Positions 27,784 to 37,017 of a DNA stretch of 64,000 bases are shown here, one piece after another. Each line of letters begins with the position of its first letter. Positions within the stretch are counted from its first letter, which is position 1. Under the pieces are notes generated by a model. That model saw nothing but the letters and a program-made list of their open reading frames with translations, searched no databases and was not told where the DNA came from. The position numbers and the translations under genes were made by a program. The DNA comes from Pseudomonas tritici (lineage in GTDB: Bacteria; Pseudomonadota; Gammaproteobacteria; Pseudomonadales; Pseudomonadaceae). The DNA lies in assembly GCF_014268275.3 (NCBI RefSeq), contig NZ_CP077084.1, positions 5,022,001 through 5,086,000 on the forward strand, read 5' to 3'.

Positions 27784-27868
27784 GTGGGAGCTGGCTTGCC
27801 TGCGATAGCATCACCTCGGTGTATTTGCTACACCGAGGTGCCTGCATCGCAGGCAAGCCAGCTCCCAC
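27784..27868. repeat. REPIN with internal hairpin
   Basis: GTGGGAGCTGGCTTGCCTGC and its inverse flank a second stem, CACCTCGGTGTA pairing with TACACCGAGGTG. The same CACCTCGG centre appears in the REPIN at 35446-35530. It lies between the convergent alaC and gntT genes. Confidence 0.9.
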
Positions 27869-27906
27869 ATTTGATCGGGTTACCACAGGGGTAACGGTGG
27901 TGCGGC

Positions 27907-29259
27907 TTACACCACCAACGACAACAGCATGATAAAGATCAACGCCACGATCGACAGAATCGTCTCCATCGCCGTCCACGTCTTGAACGTCTCAGCCACG
28001 GTCATGTTGAAGTACTGCTTAACCAGCCAGAACCCCGCATCGTTGACGTGAGACAGGATTAACGAACCCGCCCCTGTCGCCAACACCAGCAGCTCACGGT
28101 TAACCCCTGGAATCATGCCTACTACCGGCACCACAATGCCCGCGCCAGTAATGGTCGCCACGGTGGCCGAGCCCGTCGCGACGCGAATCACCGCCGCCAC
28201 CAGCCACGCCAGCAGGATCGGGTTGATCTGCGCGTTCACCGCCATATGGCCAATCACGTCGCCCACACCGCTGGTCACCAGCATCTGCTTGAAGCCACCA
28301 CCGGCACCGATGATCAGAATGATCGCGGCGGTCGGCGCAAGGCTGGCGTCGAGCAGCTTGAGGATTTGCTTGGAGTGAATGCCTTGGCGATGGCCGAAGG
28401 TATACAGCGACAGCAGCAACGCCAGCAGCAGCGCAGTGATCGGGTGACCGATCATGTCCATCCAGTTGCGCACCACGTTGCCTTCGGCAAACGCGATGTC
28501 GGCAAAGGTTTTGAGCAGCATCAGGAACACCGGCAGCAGCACAGTGACCAGGGTGATGCCAAAGCTCGGCAACGACTTGTTATCGGTCTCGCGGGCCAGT
28601 TGGTCGACCAGTTCCTGGGACGGGTTGCCCGGGATGTACTTGGCGATAAACGTACCGAAGATCGGGCCTGCGATGATGGCAGTCGGCAGTGCGACGATCA
28701 GGCCGTACAGGATGGTCTTGCCGATGTCCGCGCCAAACACGCCGATAGCCAGCAGCGGGCCCGGGTGTGGTGGCACCAGGCCGTGTACCGCCGACAGGCC
28801 GGCCAGCAGCGGGATGCCGATCTTGATCAGCGACACGCCGGTGCGGCGCGCGACGATGAATACCAGCGGGATCAGCAAGACAAAACCGATCTCGAAGAAC
28901 AGCGGGATACCCACCAGGAACGCGGCAAACATCATGGCCCACTGGACCTTGTCCTTGCCAAAGGCGCGGATCAGGGTCTGGGCGATCTGATCGGCACCGC
29001 CGGATTCGGCCATCATCTTGCCGAGCATGGTGCCCAGCGCGAGGATGATGCCGACAAAGCCGAGCACCCCGCCGAAACCGTCCTGGAACGCCTTAATGAT
29101 CTTGTCCACGGGCATGCCCGAGGTCAGGCCGAGGAAGCCGGCCGCGATGATCAGTGCAATGAACGGGTGCACCTTGAACTTGGTGATCAGAACGATCAAC
29201 CCGATGATAGTGACCACTGCGTCTAGCAGCAGGTAGGACTCGTGGGACATGCCAAACAT
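27907..29259 (-). CDS. gntT: Gluconate permease
   Basis: A 450-residue inner-membrane protein with about 12 or more transmembrane helices of the GntP/GntT gluconate:H+ symporter family. LSAVHGLVPPHPGPLLAIG and the C-terminal LSHVNDAGFWLVKQYFNM are diagnostic. The ATG at 29259 has AGGAGAG six bases upstream. A GntR-type palindrome lies 58 bases before the start. It feeds gluconate to GntK, encoded just upstream. Confidence 0.93.
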   Translation of the reverse strand: MFGMSHESYLLLDAVVTIIGLIVLITKFKVHPFIALIIAAGFLGLTSGMPVDKIIKAFQDGFGGVLGFVGIILALGTMLGKMMAESGGADQIAQTLIRAFGKDKVQWAMMFAAFLVGIPLFFEIGFVLLIPLVFIVARRTGVSLIKIGIPLLAGLSAVHGLVPPHPGPLLAIGVFGADIGKTILYGLIVALPTAIIAGPIFGTFIAKYIPGNPSQELVDQLARETDNKSLPSFGITLVTVLLPVFLMLLKTFADIAFAEGNVVRNWMDMIGHPITALLLALLLSLYTFGHRQGIHSKQILKLLDASLAPTAAIILIIGAGGGFKQMLVTSGVGDVIGHMAVNAQINPILLAWLVAAVIRVATGSATVATITGAGIVVPVVGMIPGVNRELLVLATGAGSLILSHVNDAGFWLVKQYFNMTVAETFKTWTAMETILSIVALIFIMLLSLVV

Positions 29260-29316
29260 GGGGGGTCTCTCCTGTTTGTTGTTGTTATTAAAGCGGGTGT
29301 TGAATCTTTCGCCGGG

Positions 29317-29328
29317 GATAGCGCTATC
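29317..29328. promoter_or_regulatory. GntR operator upstream of gntT
   Basis: GATAGCGCTATC, a perfect 12-base palindrome between gntK's end and the gntT start. One of three near-identical copies within 750 bases, each before a gnt gene. Gluconate or 6-phosphogluconate would be the expected inducer. Confidence 0.78.
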
Positions 29329-29342
29329 TTTCCGGCAAAAAA

Positions 29343-29876
29343 TTATCGGGTTCGTTCAAAGCCGTGTTGCAGCCACCAAGTGTTGGTCTGCTCGGCCAGT
29401 TCCTCGATGCTGTCTTCGCTGGCGTTGAGGGCCAGGGTCAGCGGTTCGCCTATCGGCGATTCAAGGGTGGCGAACTGGCTGTCTATGAGGCTGGCCGGCA
29501 TGAAATGGCCGGGGCGATGGGACACGCGGTCGGCGGCCACTTCGCGGGTCAGCTCCAAAAAGACAAACCCCAGGCCCGGCGCGGCTTCGCGCAGGTGGTC
29601 GCGGTATTTTTTCTTGAGTGAGGAGCAGGTGAGCACCGGGTGTTCGCCGGCCTTGAGCGAACGGCGCAGTTCATCGCACAGGATGTCGAGCCAGCCGGCG
29701 CGGTCGTCGTCGTCGAGGGGGTGGCCAGCGCTCATCTTTTCGATATTCGCGGCGGGGTGAAAGCTGTCGCCTTCAATGGCGGTGGCGCCGTTCAGCCGGC
29801 ACAGGGCCTCGCTGACGCTGGTCTTGCCACAGCCGGCAACACCCATGATAACCAGGGCGGTAACAGGTTGACTCAT
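29343..29876 (-). CDS. gntK: Gluconokinase
   Basis: A 177-residue kinase that phosphorylates gluconate to 6-phosphogluconate, the entry to the Entner-Doudoroff pathway. The P-loop GVAGCGKTSVSEAL is at about 13-26, with GDSFHPAANIEKMSAGHPL following, both diagnostic of GntK. An operator copy lies 19 bases upstream of the ATG. Confidence 0.94.
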   Translation of the reverse strand: MSQPVTALVIMGVAGCGKTSVSEALCRLNGATAIEGDSFHPAANIEKMSAGHPLDDDDRAGWLDILCDELRRSLKAGEHPVLTCSSLKKKYRDHLREAAPGLGFVFLELTREVAADRVSHRPGHFMPASLIDSQFATLESPIGEPLTLALNASEDSIEELAEQTNTWWLQHGFERTR

Positions 29877-29894
29877 GAAACACCTCAGGACGCA

Positions 29895-29906
29895 GATAGC
29901 GCTACC
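29895..29906. promoter_or_regulatory. GntR operator upstream of gntK
   Basis: GATAGCGCTACC, matching the gntT copy at 11 of 12 bases. It lies 19 bases before the gntK start, suited to repression. Confidence 0.75.
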
Positions 29907-30045
29907 TTTGCACGCTGTAAGGCTAGTGCAAAAACAGGCTTTTCCCGCGCCTCTTGTCTTTTTTTATGGAGTGACGCGTGCATCCGCTCCAATCATTCGA
30001 ACGGGATCAGGCAACCCAACGTTCAAGCATTTGCAGCCGTTTGGA

Positions 30046-30057
30046 GACAGCGCTACC
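30046..30057. promoter_or_regulatory. GntR operator upstream of gntR
   Basis: GACAGCGCTACC, 10 of 12 bases identical to the gntT palindrome, 35 bases before the gntR start. It points to autoregulation. Confidence 0.7.
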
Positions 30058-30091
30058 TTAGTGCCTCGATTTTTGTTTGGCAAGCCGCCTG

Positions 30092-31120
30092 ATGACCTCT
30101 AAGAACGATAAAAAATTGCGCACCACGGGTCGCCCGACCCTTAACGAAGTCGCCCGCCTGGCCGGCGTCAGCCCGATTACCGCGTCGCGCGCCCTGCGTG
30201 GCATCAGCACCGTCGCCACCGAGCTGGTGGAAAAAGTGCAGCAAGCCGCCGCCGAACTCAACTACGTGGTCAACCCCGCCGCCCGCGCCCTGGCCTCGGC
30301 ACAGAGCCATTCGGTGGTGGTGTTGGTGCCGTCGCTGTCCAACCTGCTGTTCATCGAAACCCTCGAAGCTATCCACCAAGTGCTGCGGCCCAAGGGTTTT
30401 GAAGTACTGATCGGTAACTTCCACTATTCCCGTGACGAAGAAGAAAACCTGCTGCGCAACTACATGGCCTACCAGCCACGTGGATTGCTGCTCACCGGGT
30501 TCGATCGCACCGAAAGCGCCCGACGGATGGTCGAGGCCAGCAACGTGCCCTGCGTGTACATGATGGACCTGGACCCGAATGCCGGCGTGAACTGCGTGGG
30601 TTTCTCGCAACTGGCGGCGGGTGAAACGGCGGCAGCGCATTTGCTGTCCCGTGGGTACAAACGCTTGGCGTACATCGGTGCGCAACTGGACCAACGCACT
30701 TTGCTGCGTGGCGAAGGTTTCCGCCGGGCGCTGCAACAGGCCGGCCTGTATGACCCGGCGCTGGAATTGCTGACACCGCGGCCCTCTTCGGTCGGCTTGG
30801 GTGGCGAGCTGTTTTTGCAGCTGTTGGCCGCCCATCCGGATGTGGATGCGATCTTCTTTGGCAACGACGACTTGGCCCAAGGCGCGCTGCTGGAAGCCAT
30901 GCGCCATGACATCAAGGTGCCGGAGCGCGTCGCGGTGCTGGGTTTCAACGATCTGCCCTCCTCTTCTTATATGGTGCCGCGCCTGAGCAGCATCAGCACG
31001 CCGCGTGAAGCGATTGGCCGGCGCTCGGCGGAGCATTTGCTAACGATCATGGCGGGTAACAAGATCGCCAAGCCGGTGGTGGATATGGGGTTTGAGTTGC
31101 AGGTGCGCGAGAGCACGTAA
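30092..31120 (+). CDS. gntR: Gluconate operon repressor, LacI family
   Basis: A 342-residue LacI-type repressor. The N-terminal helix-turn-helix is TLNEVARLAGVSPITASRAL, followed by a periplasmic-binding-protein-like effector domain. It is divergent from gntK and gntT and close to GntR of other pseudomonads. Three conserved palindromes mark its likely targets. The ATG at 30092 is preferred to a TTG 15 bases earlier. Confidence 0.9.
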   Translation: MTSKNDKKLRTTGRPTLNEVARLAGVSPITASRALRGISTVATELVEKVQQAAAELNYVVNPAARALASAQSHSVVVLVPSLSNLLFIETLEAIHQVLRPKGFEVLIGNFHYSRDEEENLLRNYMAYQPRGLLLTGFDRTESARRMVEASNVPCVYMMDLDPNAGVNCVGFSQLAAGETAAAHLLSRGYKRLAYIGAQLDQRTLLRGEGFRRALQQAGLYDPALELLTPRPSSVGLGGELFLQLLAAHPDVDAIFFGNDDLAQGALLEAMRHDIKVPERVAVLGFNDLPSSSYMVPRLSSISTPREAIGRRSAEHLLTIMAGNKIAKPVVDMGFELQVREST

Positions 31121-31273
31121 GCGCTTTGCGGCGTGCATTCTGAGCCAAAACACAGCAGGTTGTACTCTTCTGACCTGTCAACTTTGACAGTAGGCAAGCA
31201 CCGGTGGGCGCCTTATAAGTACATCCTCAAGGATATTTCCTGACACTTGGTTCTCACTGAAAAGGGTCTTGCC

Positions 31274-31699
31274 ATGTACTCGCTCATCTCCAATAAAACG
31301 CTATTCGCCAAAGGTGTGATCGGCTGCAATGCATCGGTTACACCCCTCCCATTCACCTCAGACTCAGTGGATCTTCAAGACGCGAGCAATACCCAATTTG
31401 TAGTCGTTGGCAGCGACAAATCAAAGGATCGAGTTTTATTCATCTACCTAAACAAAAATATCTCCCCAGGAACCTACAACATTGGGCGAGACGAGGAAGT
31501 GTTTGCCTATTATTATCATCGTTACTCAGGCTTTGGATGGAGCTACTTTGCGGACAGTGGAACCTTCACGCTATTAAGTGTTGATTTTGCCAACTCGCTA
31601 TTGGATGGGACTTTTAGCTTCAACGCGCCAGGCATGGAAGGTGAACCGGAAATGAAGATAACAAACGGTGTTGTTAAACTTACTGGCTCTTCACTTTGA
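31274..31699 (+). CDS. Orphan hypothetical protein, AT-richer
   Basis: A 141-residue protein I do not recognise. It lacks a signal peptide and membrane segments, and is rich in aromatic residues and short beta-prone stretches (DRVLFIYLNKNISPGTYNIG, FAYYYHRYSGFGWSYF). The ATG at 31274 has AAGGG upstream. Its base composition is visibly more AT-rich than the neighbours and many codons end in A or T, suggesting acquisition from elsewhere. It stands alone between gntR and the GST gene. Confidence 0.65.
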   Translation: MYSLISNKTLFAKGVIGCNASVTPLPFTSDSVDLQDASNTQFVVVGSDKSKDRVLFIYLNKNISPGTYNIGRDEEVFAYYYHRYSGFGWSYFADSGTFTLLSVDFANSLLDGTFSFNAPGMEGEPEMKITNGVVKLTGSSL

Positions 31700-31836
31700 A
31701 GAAGTATTTTTATTCATTTGACGCGCTAAGGGCCCTTCGCTTGCCAGAGAGCTCTTAACGCCAGCGCCTTACGACGGTCTCGCGCCACCCGCATGTCCCT
31801 GCTAAATTGGCTGCTCTCCATCGCAAGGGAAGCACC

Positions 31837-32469
31837 ATGGGACACTCACTGAAAATCCTCGGCCGTACGTCCTCCATCAACGTGCGCAAAGTGCTGTGGA
31901 CCTGCCAGGAACTCGGCATCGACTACACCCGCGAAGATTGGGGCATCGGTTTCAAGCCTACCCAGTCTGCTGAATTCCTCGCCCTGAACCCCAACGCCCA
32001 GATCCCCGTGCTGATCGACGACCACGGCGTGCTGTGGGAATCCAACACCATCTGCCGCTACCTCGTGAACCTCTACCAACGGCATGACCTGCTGCCCGCC
32101 GAACCTGCACCGCGGGCCCGGGTCGAGCAGTGGATAGACTGGCAAGCCATCGAACTCAACCGCGCCTGGGGCGATGCGTTCACGGCCTTGGTGCGTAATA
32201 ACCCGGATGGTCTGGACGCCGCGCAGATCGACGCTGCTGTGCAGGTTTGGAACGACAAGATGGGCATTCTGGAGCAACAGCTCGTTCGCACAAACGCTTA
32301 CGTGGCCGGTGATGAATTCACCCTCGCCGACATCCTGATCGGGCTGTCGGTGCACCGCTGGCAGATGACGCCTATGGCACGCCCGCCCTACCCGGCTATT
32401 GGCGCGTACTACCAGCGGCTGAGCCAGCACAAAGGCTTCCAGACTTTTGCCCTCGACGGCCATAACTAA
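31837..32469 (+). CDS. Glutathione S-transferase
   Basis: A 210-residue cytosolic GST. The thioredoxin-like N-terminal domain has TSSINVRKVLWTCQELGIDY and NPNAQIPVLIDD, and the all-helical C-terminal domain has DEFTLADILIGLSVHRW. The ATG at 31837 is preceded by AAGGGAA. It is 15 bases upstream of the epimerase gene, so the two probably form an operon. Confidence 0.88.
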   Translation: MGHSLKILGRTSSINVRKVLWTCQELGIDYTREDWGIGFKPTQSAEFLALNPNAQIPVLIDDHGVLWESNTICRYLVNLYQRHDLLPAEPAPRARVEQWIDWQAIELNRAWGDAFTALVRNNPDGLDAAQIDAAVQVWNDKMGILEQQLVRTNAYVAGDEFTLADILIGLSVHRWQMTPMARPPYPAIGAYYQRLSQHKGFQTFALDGHN

Positions 32470-32484
32470 AATAAGGACTCCACC

Positions 32485-33222
32485 GTGAAAGGACTCAACG
32501 TACTGCTCACCGGCGCCTGCGGCAGAATCGGCAAGACGTTTTTCGAGGCCTCGAAAGACCGCTACCGTTTCACCCTCACAGACCGTATCGCGCCGGATGT
32601 CGACCTGGGCGAGCACCGTTTTGTGCACGCCGACCTCAGCGACCCATCCAGCCTCGCCGCCCTGCTCGACGGCATCGACGTAATCGTGCACCTGTCAGGC
32701 ATTCCGCACGCCAGCGCGTCATTCGACGAATTGCTGCCCAACAATATCCTCGCCACCACCTACCTGTTCGAAGCCGCCGTGGCCGCCGGGGTAAAACGCC
32801 TGGTGTTCGCCAGCAGCGCCCAGACCATCGAAGGCTATCCGGTAGACCGCCAGATCACCCCTGGCATGCAGGTGATGCCCGCCAACCTGTATGGCGTGAG
32901 CAAATGCTATGGCGAAGCACTGTGTGGTTACTACGCAGCCAAAACGCCACTTTCGACGATCGCCCTGCGCATCGGCGCCTTTGAATTTCCCGAAACCCAC
33001 GACCTGAACAACGCCCGCGACCTCAGCGCCTGGCTCAGCCCGCGTGATGCGGTGCAGTTGCTGCAGCGCTCGGTGGAGGCTGAAGGCGTGAAGCACCTGA
33101 TCGCCCATGGCATATCCAATAACCGCTTCAAGCGCCTGGACCTGAGCGAAACCACACGCGTGCTGGGTTACCAACCGGTGGACGACGCCTTCCAGACGTT
33201 TGAAATACCCGTAACCTACTGA
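32485..33222 (+). CDS. NAD-dependent uronate dehydrogenase-like epimerase-family enzyme
   Basis: A 245-residue extended-SDR enzyme. The cofactor loop is LLTGACGRIGK, and the catalytic pair is in YGVSK (near residue 136). The C-terminal HGISNNRFKRLDLSETTRVL and ARDLSAWLSPRDA stretches resemble uronate dehydrogenases, which oxidise glucuronate or galacturonate to the aldarolactone. It starts with GTG, preceded by AAGGA. The exact sugar substrate is not proven. Confidence 0.78.
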   Translation: MKGLNVLLTGACGRIGKTFFEASKDRYRFTLTDRIAPDVDLGEHRFVHADLSDPSSLAALLDGIDVIVHLSGIPHASASFDELLPNNILATTYLFEAAVAAGVKRLVFASSAQTIEGYPVDRQITPGMQVMPANLYGVSKCYGEALCGYYAAKTPLSTIALRIGAFEFPETHDLNNARDLSAWLSPRDAVQLLQRSVEAEGVKHLIAHGISNNRFKRLDLSETTRVLGYQPVDDAFQTFEIPVTY

Positions 33223-33364
33223 GGCTCTGCGCCATAAAACCTTGAAAGATAGAGCTTTGGCGCAATAAATCGGTGAATGTGCGGCCAAACAAGCTCAACT
33301 TCACAAGCACCGATTTCCGTTAGCCCGCTAAGATTCCAGGTCACTGCCCCTGGAATCGCCTCCC

Positions 33365-34780
33365 ATGTCCACACTCACCGCCTCTGCCGCCGACGGCATC
33401 GACCCCCTCCGTGCAGCTCATATCAGCGCGCGCATCGACCGCCTGCCCGCCGTTGCGACGGTCTGGCGCCTGGTGGCGCTGCTGTCGATTGGTGGCTTTT
33501 TCGAGCTGTATGACCTGTTCCAGACCGCCTATATCAGCCCCGGCTTGATCAGCGACGGGATTTTCCATACCGGCAGCGCGGGCGTATTCGGCTTCTCCGA
33601 CCAGGCCGCGTTCGCCTCGGCAACCTTCCTTGGCCTGTTCCTCGGCGCCAGCCTGCTCAGCCCCATCGCCGACCGCTATGGTCGGCGGGCGATCTTCACC
33701 TTTGCGTTGATCTGGTACACCGTCGCCACCGTGCTGATGGGTATCCAGACCTCCGCCGTGGGCATCATCTGCATGCGTTTTCTGGTGGGGATTGGCCTGG
33801 GCATTGAGCTGGTGACCATCGACGCCTACCTCTCGGAACTGGTGCCCAAGCGCATGCGCAGCTCGGCGTTTGCCTTCGCGTTCTTTATCCAATTTCTGTC
33901 AGTGCCAGCCGTGGCATTGATGTCGTGGTGGCTGGTGCCGCAAGCGCCGTTCGGCGTGTCCGGCTGGCGCTGGGTGGTACTGTCGAGCGCGGTGTTTGCG
34001 TTGTTTATCTGGCAACTGCGCAAACGCCTGCCGGAGTCGCCGCGCTGGCTTGCGCAAAAGGGCCGCTTCGAAGAAGCCGGTGCGATCATGGATAACCTTG
34101 AGGCGCGCTGTCAGAAAGATCACGGCAAACCACTGGACGAGCCTGAGCCGGAAGCCGTCAGCGTGCAGGGCAGTGGCCGTTTTGCCGATATCTGGCAACC
34201 GCCGTACCGTCGCCGCGCGTTGATGCTGATTGTGTTTCATGTGTTTCAGGCCATCGGCTTTTTCGGCTTTGGCAATTGGTTGCCGGCGCTGCTTTCGGGC
34301 CAGGGCGTCAGCGTGACCCACAGCTTGCTCTACGCCTTTATCATCACCCTCGCCTACCCGCTGGGGCCGTTGCTGTTTGTGAAAGTGGCCAACCGCTTTG
34401 AAAACAAATGGCAGATCGTCGGCTCAGCCATGGGCGCGGTGATCTTCGGCAGCCTGTTCGCGCTGCAGACCACGGCGGTGGGGCTGGTGATCTGCGGGGT
34501 GATGATCACGTTCTGCAATGCCTGGCTCAGCTTCAGCTATCACTCGTACCAGAGCGAGCTGTTCCCCACCAACATCCGCGCGCGGGCGGTGGGGTTCTGT
34601 TATTCGTTCAGCCGCTTGTCCACGGTGTTCAGCAGCCTGTTGATCGGTTTTATCCTTGAACACCTGGGCACGCCAGGGGTGTTGGCGTTTATTGCCAGCA
34701 GCATGTTGATCGTGATGATCACCATCAGTTGGTTCGGGCCGCGTACGCGTAATTTGGCATTGGAAAATATCGCCCATTGA
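33365..34780 (+). CDS. MFS transporter, sugar/aromatic acid porter type
   Basis: A 471-residue major facilitator with 12 predicted transmembrane helices. Conserved loop motifs are ADRYGRRAIF after helix 2 and LPESPRWLAQKGR after helix 6. This places it with sugar porters and aromatic-acid:H+ symporters. The gene follows the uronate dehydrogenase-like gene by about 140 bases, so a sugar acid is a possible substrate, but this is a guess. Confidence 0.85.
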   Translation: MSTLTASAADGIDPLRAAHISARIDRLPAVATVWRLVALLSIGGFFELYDLFQTAYISPGLISDGIFHTGSAGVFGFSDQAAFASATFLGLFLGASLLSPIADRYGRRAIFTFALIWYTVATVLMGIQTSAVGIICMRFLVGIGLGIELVTIDAYLSELVPKRMRSSAFAFAFFIQFLSVPAVALMSWWLVPQAPFGVSGWRWVVLSSAVFALFIWQLRKRLPESPRWLAQKGRFEEAGAIMDNLEARCQKDHGKPLDEPEPEAVSVQGSGRFADIWQPPYRRRALMLIVFHVFQAIGFFGFGNWLPALLSGQGVSVTHSLLYAFIITLAYPLGPLLFVKVANRFENKWQIVGSAMGAVIFGSLFALQTTAVGLVICGVMITFCNAWLSFSYHSYQSELFPTNIRARAVGFCYSFSRLSTVFSSLLIGFILEHLGTPGVLAFIASSMLIVMITISWFGPRTRNLALENIAH

Positions 34781-34790
34781 CGGCAACAGT

Positions 34791-34905
34791 TGGCCGCCTG
34801 CGGGACAATGCTTGCCGCGGCGGCCACGTCATCCCCAACAAAACCGGGCGCTTCGCACCCGGCACGCTATTTGCTCCACCTGTGGCACCGAACATTCCAC
34901 AGGTG
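34791..34905 (+). promoter_or_regulatory. Structured leader with ribosome-site hairpin
   Basis: Three inverted repeats follow the MFS stop codon: TGGCCGCC/GGCGGCCA (34791-34826), CCGGG/CCCGG (34844-34862), and CACCTGTGG/CCACAGGTG (34877-34905). The right arm of the last 9-base stem contains the AGGTG of the ribosome site for the ATG at 34913. If folded, the mRNA would hide that site. The first two stems could serve as terminators for the MFS gene, but lack T tracts. Confidence 0.55.
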
Positions 34906-34912
34906 ACCGATC

Positions 34913-35410
34913 ATGCTGGTTAACAACAACACCCAAGCCGTGTCGACCGTTCAACAGATCAAACGGCCTGATATGGACCCTGCCAACGCCGCTGCCAGCG
35001 CGCTGTACAGCGGTGCCCTGCAGGCGGCGCAGCAAAGCGTGACCGTGCCGGCCGCGCAAAAGGAACTGGACAAGGCCACCGACCGTATCGACGAAGCCTT
35101 CGCCAAGACCCGCGTGCAACTGCAGACCTCCGCTTCGGCCTCCGATGTGCCCGCGACCAGCGCTACCTCCGGCGCGCGGGCGGATTTTACCGACTACATG
35201 AGCAAGACGCCGGCCGAGCGTATCCGTGAGCAATTGCTCAAGGAACAGGGTTTGACCGAGGCGGATGTGCAGAACATGTCGCAGGAAAAGCAGGACGCTA
35301 TTTCCAAGCAAGTGGCTGAGCGTTTGAAGCAGCAACAAGAGCAGCAGGTAGCGGCGAAGACAGCTGAGCCGCAGGCGCGGGCGGTGAAAGAAACCCTGGC
35401 CGCGATCTAA
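34913..35410 (+). CDS. Hypothetical protein with coiled-coil C-terminus
   Basis: A 165-residue hydrophilic protein without signal or membrane segment. It has an Ala/Thr/Ser-rich middle and a C-terminal part (DYMSKTPAERIREQLLKEQG onward) that is helical and Gln-rich. I do not recognise a domain. Its ribosome site lies in a predicted hairpin, so its translation may be controlled. Codon use is normal for the genome. Confidence 0.7.
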   Translation: MLVNNNTQAVSTVQQIKRPDMDPANAAASALYSGALQAAQQSVTVPAAQKELDKATDRIDEAFAKTRVQLQTSASASDVPATSATSGARADFTDYMSKTPAERIREQLLKEQGLTEADVQNMSQEKQDAISKQVAERLKQQQEQQVAAKTAEPQARAVKETLAAI

Positions 35411-35445
35411 GCCACACCACTGATCAAATGTGAAAGCAGACGTGT

Positions 35446-35530
35446 GTGAGAGCTGGCTTGCCTGCGATAGCATCACCTCGGCCTACCTGATAGACCGAGG
35501 TGTCTGCATCGCAGGCAAGCCAGCTCCCAC
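35446..35530. repeat. REPIN with internal hairpin
   Basis: A GTGAGAGCTGGCTTGCCTGC arm and its inverse (ending GCTCCCAC) flank a CACCTCGG/CCGAGGTG inner stem. The centre closely matches the REPIN at 27784-27868, suggesting recent copying. Confidence 0.88.
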
Positions 35531-35561
35531 ATTGATTCGGGTTACCAAATCCGCAGTGGCG

Positions 35562-36881
35562 TTATTGCAGTTGTAGGGTCGAGTTGAACTGACCGATCGC
35601 ATCCACCACGTGCCGTGAGCCTTCCTGAATCTCCAGGATCACTTGCCCCGCTTCATTCGCCAGCTCCACCCCGAGCCCCGTGCGGCTCAAGCTCGATTGC
35701 ATGCTCGACACGGCGCTCAGCGACAGGTCGTGGTTCTTGCGCACTACATCCACTATCTCCACCGTCGCCTGGCTGGTGCGCGCCGCGAGGCTGCGTACTT
35801 CGTCGGCCACCACTGCAAAGCCGCGCCCGTGGTCACCGGCCCGCGCCGCTTCAATCGCAGCGTTCAGCGCGAGCATATTGGTTTGCTCGGCAATGCCGCG
35901 GATGGTCTGCACGATGGCGCCGATGATGTCCGACTGCTTGTTGACCGCATCAATGCTCTCGGCGGCCTGGTTCAAGTCGTGGGAAATCTGTTCGATGATC
36001 TGCACGGTTTGCTGCACCACCTCCGAGCCCTTGCGCGCGCAGGCATCGTTTTGCACCGAGGTGGCGTGGGCCGAGTCGGCAGCGGTGCGCAGGGTGGTGA
36101 CCTGGTCGGTGATGTCGCTGGCGAACTTCACCACTTTGTACAGGCGGCCATTGGGATCGAAGATCGGGTTGTAGGAGGCTTCCAGGAACAGGGTCTTGCC
36201 GTATTTGTCTTTGCGCTCGAAGCGGTGTGAATGGTATTCGCCGCGATTGAGGGACGCCCAGAATGCTGTGTAGGCCGGCGATTCCACTTCGTTGCGGTGG
36301 CAGAACATGCTGTGGTGCTGGCCGACGATTTCATCCAGGGAATACTGCACGGTCTTCAGGAAGTTTTCGTTGGCATTGAGAATCTGGCCCTGGGGCGTGA
36401 ACTCGATCACTGCCATGGAACGGCCGATGGCGTCGATCAGGCTCTGGTTTTCATGTTCGTGGTGAACCCGCGCAGAAATATCCGACGCGACTTTGATCAC
36501 GCTCTGCACCTGATTGTCCTTGTCCAGCACCGGCATGTAGCTGGCTTCAAGCCACACCTCCTGGCCGTGCTTGTTCAAGCGCATGAAGGTGCCACTCAGC
36601 GCCTCGCCCCGCGCCAAGTTGCGCCATAGCTTGGCGTAACCGTCGGTATGGGTATAGGCCTCGTCGCAAAAGAGGCGGTGATGCTTGCCGCGAATCTCCT
36701 CGGCGCTGTAGCCCATGGTTTTGCAGAAGTTGTCGTTGGCGTCGAGGATCACGCCAGTGGCGTCGAACTCGATCATGGCCATGGAGCGGCTGATGGCCGC
36801 GAGTTTGGCGTTGGTTTCGGTCAGTGCGCAGGAAAAGCGTTGGATTTCAAGCAGGTCGGATTTGTGATGGCGGTTGAACAT
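35562..36881 (-). CDS. Soluble PAS-PAS methyl-accepting chemotaxis receptor, BdlA-like (second copy)
   Basis: A 439-residue cytoplasmic receptor with two PAS domains (about 20-140 and 145-260) and an MCP signalling domain with [20 protein letters not shown]. Both PAS domains share the pattern of an HxxMFC or HRLFC motif with the gene at 3404, so the two are paralogues. No transmembrane segment is seen. The ATG at 36881 has AGGGTGA upstream; an earlier in-frame ATG at 36962 lacks support. The sensed cue may be redox state or a haem/flavin ligand. Confidence 0.85.
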   Translation of the reverse strand: MFNRHHKSDLLEIQRFSCALTETNAKLAAISRSMAMIEFDATGVILDANDNFCKTMGYSAEEIRGKHHRLFCDEAYTHTDGYAKLWRNLARGEALSGTFMRLNKHGQEVWLEASYMPVLDKDNQVQSVIKVASDISARVHHEHENQSLIDAIGRSMAVIEFTPQGQILNANENFLKTVQYSLDEIVGQHHSMFCHRNEVESPAYTAFWASLNRGEYHSHRFERKDKYGKTLFLEASYNPIFDPNGRLYKVVKFASDITDQVTTLRTAADSAHATSVQNDACARKGSEVVQQTVQIIEQISHDLNQAAESIDAVNKQSDIIGAIVQTIRGIAEQTNMLALNAAIEAARAGDHGRGFAVVADEVRSLAARTSQATVEIVDVVRKNHDLSLSAVSSMQSSLSRTGLGVELANEAGQVILEIQEGSRHVVDAIGQFNSTLQLQ

Positions 36882-37017
36882 GGTCAGATCACCCTGGATT
36901 CCCGGCGCCCGGAAGGCGCATTCCATTTCATATGTAACCATCCAAATCGCTTTATATCCCAAGCGTCATCAACGGTTCTGGGTGAGCATAGACAGGGCTA
37001 GGCGCTATGCAAGGCCA

